In this document: positions 58,194 through 64,000 of the stretch, one piece after another
Layout: each line of letters starts with the position of its first letter
Position numbering within the stretch: the first letter of the stretch is position 1
Assembly (NCBI GenBank): GCA_016192075.1
Contig: JACPUU010000018.1
Coordinates: 186,001 to 250,000, forward strand
Source of the DNA: Bacteroidota bacterium
Lineage (GTDB): Bacteria; Bacteroidota; Bacteroidia; Flavobacteriales_D; Crocinitomicaceae
Reading direction: 5' to 3'
DNA length: 64,000 nucleotides
The notes under the pieces: generated by a model
What the model was told of the DNA's origin: nothing
Seen by the model: only the letters and a program-made list of their open reading frames with translations
Database searches by the model: none
Position numbers and translations under genes: made by a program

Positions 58194-61100
58194 TTATACT
58201 TCCTGCTTTTCAAAGGTAATTAAAAATTTTGTTCCGCCTAATCTTTTCAGGTTTAGTTCGCCGTCCAGCTGATCAACCAGTGTATACACCAAACTTAGCC
58301 CCAACGACTCGGAATTTTCAATTTGAAAGCCTTCAGGCAGGCCTACTCCAAAATCCTGCACACCCAGGGCTATTTTTCCGTTATTTTCAGAAACCTCTAT
58401 CAGAATTTGCCCTTTTTCATCTTCCGGATATGCATATTTCAACGCATTTGAAACCAGTTCATTCAAAATAAGCCCACACGGTATCGCCTGATCAAGTGCC
58501 AGTTTCACCGGCCCAACGTTGAATTTTAGCTCAACCTTATCATGATACAACTGGTACGAGTGTACCAGGTTTTGAACCAGGTTGGTAATGTAATCTGCAA
58601 AATTAATCGACGAAAAATCTTTCGTTTGGTAAAGCGACTCGTGAATGTATGACATGGACCGTATGCGGTTCTGGCTTTCATTAATAATTTCGAGCGTTTT
58701 AGGATCCTCCACATACGACGACTGAAGATTCAGAATACTGTTAATAACCTGCAGGTTGTTTTTAACCCGGTGGTGAACCTCTTTCAGCAGAATTTCTTTT
58801 TCCTTGACAGACTCTACCAGCATGGATTCGTACTCAATGGTTTCAGTAACATTGCGGGCCAGAACGATCACCTCATTTTCGTTCATTTTAGAAAACCGGT
58901 TTTCGTAATACAAAGGCCGGCCGCCATCATTCTGATTCAGTTCAAACGTAAACGTTTCAAACTCGTTAGTGACCAGAACGCGGTTGACAATTTCCAAAAA
59001 CTTAGCCACAATTACAGGGTCTTTTACTACATCAGAAACCTTGTTTCCGATAAAATGCGGGGTTTTCAAATACGGTAATACCGGGTCAAGGCCATTTTGC
59101 TGGCTCATTCTGAAATCAGTAAACACACCATTGCGGTTTACCTTGGTAAGTATATCAGGCAGTGCCAGTAATATGGCGCGGTTATTGGCCTCGCTGATTT
59201 TAATTTTACGCTGCGCTTCTATTTTTTCAGTGATTTCATGTGAAATAAACGATATTTCAGACACGTTGCGGTCACCAATTTTCACCGGGTTCAAGAATGA
59301 TTCTACCCATACTTCGCCTGTTTTTGCTTCAAAATGGCTGATAAATTCAAGTGTTTCTCCGTTCAGCACCCGCGCAAAACGCTCTTCAATTTTTTCACGT
59401 GCGCGTGCTTCTGTTTTAAATAAATCCAGAAAATTATCTCCGATTTTTACCTCAACTCCCAGGCTTTTTTGAATCATGCGGCGGAAATTTTCATTGAAGG
59501 ATGAAATGCAATACTTTTCATCCAGCGAAAGAATAAACAAGTTGTAAGAGCTTTCAAAAAGGGCATTCAGCCAGAATGTTTTTTCAAGCAGCTGCGATTG
59601 CGTAATTTTGTGGCGGGCAATCTCATCCTGTAATTTTTTGTTGGTGTCTTCAGCAATTTCTGCACGCAGCTTCTGGCGGTTATATTCGGTTTGCAGGGTA
59701 ACATCCTGCAGCATCAACAGGTCTGATTTTTTATTGTTGTAAATGGTTTTTACAGCGTTGAGGCTGTATTGACGCATGTCTTTGTCATTGGCCAGTTCTA
59801 TTTCTGTGAACGCATTCAGTCCGCCCTCCTTTTCTTCAAGCAAATCATTGATTAAGTATTTTAATTTTTCAGGAAAAACAGCGTCAAGATGTTTTGATTT
59901 GGTGTTCAGGCGATCATTGTAAATGTGTTCTCCCTGCGGATTGGTGTAAACCAGTTCATTGTCTGTGAAAATGAGAATACCGGCCGGTGAATTATCAACA
60001 ATGTTTTTAAAGCTTCGCTGACTTTCAAGCAGAATTTCTTCGTTGTGTTTTCGTTCAGAAATGTCTTTAATAACAAGCTGAATAATTTTATCACGACCCA
60101 ACTCAATGGCTACAACAGATATTTCTGCTACAAATTCAGATTTGTCTGACCGTTTGAAACGCCATTCTGTTTCTATTTTTTTACTGTTGTTTCTGTTTTC
60201 TGTAAATTGTTCCTTCAGCCCGTCCGGATTAACCGTAAACGCTTCGAGCGCCATGCCGGTCATTTTTGTTTTTTCGTATCCCAAAAGTGCTGCTGCGCCT
60301 GGGTTTAAGTCAATAATGGCGGGTGATGATTCCTTCAGGGATATGAGCAAAATTCCTTCTTTGGATTCTTCAAACAACAAGCGGTATTTTTCTTCGCTCA
60401 TCTTGAGCGCATTGGCTGTTTCTTCAATCTCGGTAATATCAATGAGTGTCCCTTCTATGATATTCAGATTACCGTCTTCATCAGGCTGAATGGAAACGTT
60501 GTTGTTGAGTACAATGCGTTTGCCGTCTTTGCGCCTGAGAATAGAAATGGAGTTGTTTATGAACCCTTCACTCCGTAGCTTTTCCAGGTAATTTTTACGG
60601 TCTTCTTTGTAATAATAAAGATCTTTGATGTTTTGCTGTTTTAGCTCCCCTACTGAATCATATCCCAGAATGCGCGCAAAAGCCTGGTTTGCATCAATGA
60701 TAGTGCCGTCTACATGTGTTTTATAAACACCTGCCAGGTTTCGTTCAAAAATCTGCCGGTATCTTTTTTCAGACTGCTCCAGTGAATTTAAAGCCTCAAT
60801 CTGTTCGGTAATATCAGTGACAATGCCAAAGAGTTGAACGACGCCTTCGGCGTCGATTTTTTTTGCAAAAATCTTCTCTTCTACCCAACGTACTTCACCA
60901 TTCCTGACAATGCGGAATTTGATCTGGTTCTGATGGCCTGTTTGCACCACTTCATCAAAAAGCTTTGCCGTTCTGACACGATCTTCGGGATAAAAAATAT
61001 CACTTAACCGGCCTGATTTTACCAGGGTAATGTATTCATCTGCTTCAATACCATACACCTCAAAAACTTTGTTTGACACGTAATTCACCTGGTGGTCACC

Positions 61101-62105
61101 ACCCCGGGGCCGGTATGAAATGTTAAAAACAAATGAATTAATGTTTTCAAGCACCCTTGAAATGTTTTCTTTGCTCTCCAGAAGCCTGGTTTCAAAGTCG
61201 CGCTGCTCCTGAACTGAACGAATGGTGATAATCAACACATCTGATCCAAAATATACAGACTTTCGAACCGTAAACTCTTTTTGGGTAAAATGATCACTGC
61301 CTAAAACAGCGCACTGGGCTTCGAATTTTTTTCGCATTCCCTTCAGGGCTCCTTCCACCGCAATTCTGAATTGTTTTTTATCAGACTCGTCACGTGAGCA
61401 AAAAACCTCATGGAACTTTTTACCTATCAGTTCATCCCTCCCTACTTCTGAAATTTTATCAAGGGCTGTTTTATTTAAATCAATGATGGTTAAATCTGTA
61501 CTTACTACATAAATCTGCTCTGCCAGGTCACTAAACAGGTTTTTATAGCTTTCTTTCGCATTTTGATTTTCCAGTATCAGATTTTCACGCCAGTAGCTGA
61601 AAATCACTACTACAATGGCATAAAAAAACACATAAACACCGTATTTTACATCATCTGGATCATTTAGCAGTGCAGCTGTTGTAAATGACACCACAAAAAC
61701 AGCAAAATAGGTAATGGTGATGGGCGGTTTAACCAAAAGCAAGCCTGAAAAAAACACCGTCATCATCAGGCTTATCACACTTCTGTCTTCCGGTTGATTT
61801 ACAAACCAGATAAAATTCAGCAGGGTGAGACAAAACAAAAAAGCACTGTGCAGGTACACAAAGTTTTTTTTTATCCAGGCGTTTTTGTAAAAAATCAAAA
61901 CCGCTGATCCAAATGCAATACCGACAAACGCCTGGAGGTATTGATTAAATTCCATGGTGTAAAAATCTGTCAGTGATACAAGAACATTGATGGTAATAAG
62001 GGGTAAAAGTATTTGTGACAACCTTTTATAAAACACCATTAGTGTATCACCGAAAGAATTGTCAGCAGAAATTTTTAAAGAAAATATGTTCGCTCGTTTT
62101 TTCAA
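58194..62105 (-). CDS. Giant seven-PAS sensor histidine kinase (HisKA_2 type)
   Basis: A 1303-residue membrane sensor kinase. Five or six helices occupy about residues 28-170 (RLSQILLPLITINVLVSLTD, through FYAIVVVIFSYWRENLIL). Then about seven PAS domains follow, near 190, 325, 440, 565, 690, 845 and 965, recognisable from SYKNLFSDLAEQIYVVSTDL, RYRQIFERNLAGVYKTHVDG, KYRLLFEESKEGILLISL, SFKNIVDNSPAGILIFTDNE and VLLALPDILTKVNRNGVFTD-like starts. Each ends with an IVTDITE- or VIKDISE-type tail. The dimerisation/phospho-acceptor region (about 1095-1170) is LLKEVHHRVKNNLQVINSIL, the HisKA_2 signature. The ATPase (about 1180-1303) has LILNELVSNALKYAYPEDEK and GVQDFGVGLPEGF. It signals to the LytTR regulator 2 bp downstream. 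No ligand can be named. It follows the MORN-repeat gene by 2 bp. Confidence 0.92.
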   Translation of the reverse strand: MKKRANIFSLKISADNSFGDTLMVFYKRLSQILLPLITINVLVSLTDFYTMEFNQYLQAFVGIAFGSAVLIFYKNAWIKKNFVYLHSAFLFCLTLLNFIWFVNQPEDRSVISLMMTVFFSGLLLVKPPITITYFAVFVVSFTTAALLNDPDDVKYGVYVFFYAIVVVIFSYWRENLILENQNAKESYKNLFSDLAEQIYVVSTDLTIIDLNKTALDKISEVGRDELIGKKFHEVFCSRDESDKKQFRIAVEGALKGMRKKFEAQCAVLGSDHFTQKEFTVRKSVYFGSDVLIITIRSVQEQRDFETRLLESKENISRVLENINSFVFNISYRPRGGDHQVNYVSNKVFEVYGIEADEYITLVKSGRLSDIFYPEDRVRTAKLFDEVVQTGHQNQIKFRIVRNGEVRWVEEKIFAKKIDAEGVVQLFGIVTDITEQIEALNSLEQSEKRYRQIFERNLAGVYKTHVDGTIIDANQAFARILGYDSVGELKQQNIKDLYYYKEDRKNYLEKLRSEGFINNSISILRRKDGKRIVLNNNVSIQPDEDGNLNIIEGTLIDITEIEETANALKMSEEKYRLLFEESKEGILLISLKESSPAIIDLNPGAAALLGYEKTKMTGMALEAFTVNPDGLKEQFTENRNNSKKIETEWRFKRSDKSEFVAEISVVAIELGRDKIIQLVIKDISERKHNEEILLESQRSFKNIVDNSPAGILIFTDNELVYTNPQGEHIYNDRLNTKSKHLDAVFPEKLKYLINDLLEEKEGGLNAFTEIELANDKDMRQYSLNAVKTIYNNKKSDLLMLQDVTLQTEYNRQKLRAEIAEDTNKKLQDEIARHKITQSQLLEKTFWLNALFESSYNLFILSLDEKYCISSFNENFRRMIQKSLGVEVKIGDNFLDLFKTEARAREKIEERFARVLNGETLEFISHFEAKTGEVWVESFLNPVKIGDRNVSEISFISHEITEKIEAQRKIKISEANNRAILLALPDILTKVNRNGVFTDFRMSQQNGLDPVLPYLKTPHFIGNKVSDVVKDPVIVAKFLEIVNRVLVTNEFETFTFELNQNDGGRPLYYENRFSKMNENEVIVLARNVTETIEYESMLVESVKEKEILLKEVHHRVKNNLQVINSILNLQSSYVEDPKTLEIINESQNRIRSMSYIHESLYQTKDFSSINFADYITNLVQNLVHSYQLYHDKVELKFNVGPVKLALDQAIPCGLILNELVSNALKYAYPEDEKGQILIEVSENNGKIALGVQDFGVGLPEGFQIENSESLGLSLVYTLVDQLDGELNLKRLGGTKFLITFEKQEV

Positions 62106-62107
62106 TG

Positions 62108-63673
62108 CTATTCTTCTTCTATTTCTGCTACTTTGAATCCGTTAATCTTATAAATTTCGCCGTTTTTATACTGAATTTCTTCTGTTTCTTCACCCATTTC
62201 ATTGTAGGTTCTCCAAACCCCGTGCTGAACGCCGCCGACATATTTTCCGGTCATTTTCCGTATTCCGTTTTGATGATACCAGGTGTGTTTTCCTTTTGGT
62301 GTTCCCTCTTCAAAAGCGCCAACAAATGCTATTTTTCCATTAAGGTAATAATGGTACCACACCCCGTCAGGCTGACCTACTGTAAAGGAGCCAACCTCTT
62401 TGTGATCACCAACCTGGTAAAACCAGGCCCCTTCCTGCAACCCGTCATAATATTCACCGCTCGCAATTTCTGTTCCGGTTGAATCGTACTCGGTTACTGT
62501 GCCCTCCAGTTTACCATACGCATTGTAGGTTTCATTGCGCTTAAGCTGGCCGTTGGGGTAATACCAGTTCCAGGTTCCGTAAGGTATGTTGTTTCTGAAC
62601 TTTCCCTCCTGCTCTTTTTTTCCATTGGCATAATAGTACGTCCATAAATCACTCTGCACACCAGCAACATACATACCTGCAGATAATAATTTGCCCGACG
62701 GATAATAATTTTTCCAGGCTCCCTGGTACGTACCATCAAACAAAATCATTCCCTCTGAAACAAGTGTGTCGTTTTTATAGATATACCCATTTTTCAGGTT
62801 TCCGGCTTCATCGTATTCCCTGAAAATGCCTGATTTGAGACTTTCATTCATGCCACCTACCAGCTTTATTTTACCACCCGGGTAGTATTCTTTGTACAAC
62901 GCTATTAACACAATGTCTGATTTTGTGTTGGTGGTGTCGCTGGTCATATCCTGAATATCGATCAGTTTTCCTTTCGGGCTGTATGTTTTGGACAAGCCAA
63001 ATTTTTGCCCGTCGCGGTAATTCTGTTCTGTTTTAATGGTACCATCCGGATAATATTCACGCCAGGTTCCGGTTTTCTTCCCATTCTCATCAAGCCGGTT
63101 AAACTCTGACCGGTCTTTCAGGTATCCGTTATCGTATAATTCTTCTGTTATCACGGTGCCTTCAGGTGAATACTCCAATGACAGGCCCACTTCTTTTCCA
63201 CCTTGAAACAACAGGTTTTTTTTCAAACTTCCATCCGGATAAAACCACTGTTTTTCTCCTTCAATAACATCGTTCACATAAAAAAACTCTTCACTCAGCC
63301 GGCCCAGTGAATCATAACGCTGCGCGCAGCCGTTTTTTTTATCTGCTTTATATTCGTATTTCCAGTTAATTCTACCCTGGCTGTCGTAGAAAATCCAGGT
63401 GCTGTCAGATAATCCGCTGGTTTTATAACCGATAGCTTTCAGAACACCATCTTCATAATAGGTTTTCCACAAACCAACCGGTACCCCTTTTTTGAACTCG
63501 CCCTCGCTGGCCACCCCGCCGTTGTCATAATAAAATGTATTATAACCGTTCGGGTTAATTTCCTGGCCAAAGGTCGCGCTAAAATGCAACACCGCAGTAA
63601 TTAAAATACAAACACTCTTTTTTTTTAAAGTATGAAAGAAGAAGAGAGGCTTATGTTTATTAGCGCTGTTCAT
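62108..63673 (-). CDS. Exported MORN-repeat (YwqK/MORN_2) protein
   Basis: A 521-residue protein with an N-terminal signal (about 18-36, KSVCILITAVLHFSATFGQE). Almost all of the mature part consists of about 17 MORN_2 repeats of 22-25 residues built on the word G.W..YY.dG.l: for example KKGVPVGLWKTYYEDGVLKA, GKKTGTWREYYPDGTIKTEQ, GAWKNYYPSGKLLSAGMYVA and NIPYGTWNWYYPNGQLKRNE. It ends acidic (KVAEIEEE). Despite the database label antitoxin for YwqK-like proteins, no toxin is nearby. In bacteria such repeats form elongated beta-solenoid surfaces at membranes or cell walls. It opens the operon with the seven-PAS kinase and LytTR regulator, 2 bp before the kinase, so a sensory or co-sensor role is plausible. 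Confidence 0.88.
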   Translation of the reverse strand: MNSANKHKPLFFFHTLKKKSVCILITAVLHFSATFGQEINPNGYNTFYYDNGGVASEGEFKKGVPVGLWKTYYEDGVLKAIGYKTSGLSDSTWIFYDSQGRINWKYEYKADKKNGCAQRYDSLGRLSEEFFYVNDVIEGEKQWFYPDGSLKKNLLFQGGKEVGLSLEYSPEGTVITEELYDNGYLKDRSEFNRLDENGKKTGTWREYYPDGTIKTEQNYRDGQKFGLSKTYSPKGKLIDIQDMTSDTTNTKSDIVLIALYKEYYPGGKIKLVGGMNESLKSGIFREYDEAGNLKNGYIYKNDTLVSEGMILFDGTYQGAWKNYYPSGKLLSAGMYVAGVQSDLWTYYYANGKKEQEGKFRNNIPYGTWNWYYPNGQLKRNETYNAYGKLEGTVTEYDSTGTEIASGEYYDGLQEGAWFYQVGDHKEVGSFTVGQPDGVWYHYYLNGKIAFVGAFEEGTPKGKHTWYHQNGIRKMTGKYVGGVQHGVWRTYNEMGEETEEIQYKNGEIYKINGFKVAEIEEE

Positions 63674-64000
63674 TTGTTGAAAAGAATGTCCGGAAAATTT
63701 GGATTTTAAAGTTAAGGCTTTTTTTTCAGACTGAATGAACAGCCACTCAACATCGGTTTTATTTGATTATAAAGGGTTGAGGTGGGTTATGAACATTGTT
63801 GGTTTTGGATATAGATGTTAATTCTATTTTCTCAATTCACTCTATTTTTCTGTCAATAAATGATGTTTAATTTTTAGGCTTCTGAACAGCGGTTATTCAA
63901 ATACTTGTATACCTCGAATTTAAAATGGCAATTCAAAGCAATTTGAAGAAAAGTATTACAAATTCTTTCACGGCATTTGAACAATTGAATTAACAAATTG
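63674..64000. other. 327-bp A/T-rich right end, no gene seen
   Basis: Upstream region of the MORN-kinase-LytTR operon. No TAnnTTTG box stands close to the ATG at 63673, and no open frame of coding quality or strong hairpin was seen. Any promoter here departs from the consensus used by the other genes. Confidence 0.4.

Noticed and set aside
62108-63673. Toxin-antitoxin system (YwqK antitoxin label for MORN proteins)
   Set aside because: No small toxin gene is adjacent, and the protein is a large exported repeat protein coupled to a kinase.

Overview
The window is a chromosomal segment of a Bacteroidota bacterium, most likely a member of the Flavobacteriales. The evidence is: several secreted proteins ending in a type IX secretion (T9SS) type A sorting domain (YPNP start, terminal GTYLV/GVYIL strand); about twenty copies of the Bacteroidota -7 promoter box TAnnTTTG upstream of genes; a tolQ/exbB-hypothetical-exbD-exbD cluster; and housekeeping enzymes (IleRS, AspRS, PurH, MreB) of the Bacteroidota type. 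Base composition and style look uniform. I see no prophage, integrase, transposase, rRNA operon or CRISPR array.

Layout. 1-4.9 kb: the end of an unknown gene, a TonB-C-terminal-domain protein, a T9SS cargo protein and a reverse group (lipoprotein, S4/Hsp15, STAS-like, MmcQ/YjbR). 5.1-12.5 kb: a PfkB kinase, then a tightly packed run of DUF349 protein, membrane protein, GT-C-like membrane protein, small membrane protein, GT2 and GT9 (envelope glycan or LPS assembly). 12.8-20.6 kb: DUF3108 protein, tryptophan 2,3-dioxygenase, TonB-dependent receptor, M23 lipoprotein, a T9SS protein, and an ECF sigma factor with a Cys/His-rich small membrane protein. 21-29 kb: purH, then the cell-elongation operon mreB-mreC-mreD-mrdA-rodA plus a CPBP protease, closed by a strong bidirectional terminator. 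29.1-34.7 kb (reverse): exbD, exbD, membrane protein, tolQ/exbB, asparaginase, TatD hydrolase and an outer-membrane protein. 34.7-38.7 kb: yraN and ileS. 39-46 kb: a glycine-rich T9SS protein, tRNA-Leu(CAG) with a duplicated 3' end, and a pair of overlapping large secreted proteins. 45.9-50.6 kb: tadA (reverse), aspS and a TPR-SpoIIE phosphatase protein. 50.6-57.4 kb: a 110-bp tandem repeat, an outer-membrane protein, a five-repeat T9SS adhesin-like protein, a SCO copper chaperone and an unknown secreted protein flanked by repeats. 57.4-63.7 kb (reverse): a three-gene operon of a MORN-repeat exported protein, a 1303-residue seven-PAS histidine kinase and a LytTR response regulator.

Most genes serve the envelope: wall elongation, LPS glycosylation, outer-membrane and secreted proteins, and energy transduction. 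The least explained items are: the MORN/PAS-kinase/LytTR operon; the overlapping 949-aa plus fibronectin-III secreted pair; an in-frame insertion inside ileS that resembles dispersed palindromic repeats; the 110-bp tandem repeat that starts inside the last codons of a phosphatase gene; the duplicated tRNA-Leu tail; and promoter boxes only 4-8 nt before several start codons, which suggest leaderless mRNAs.
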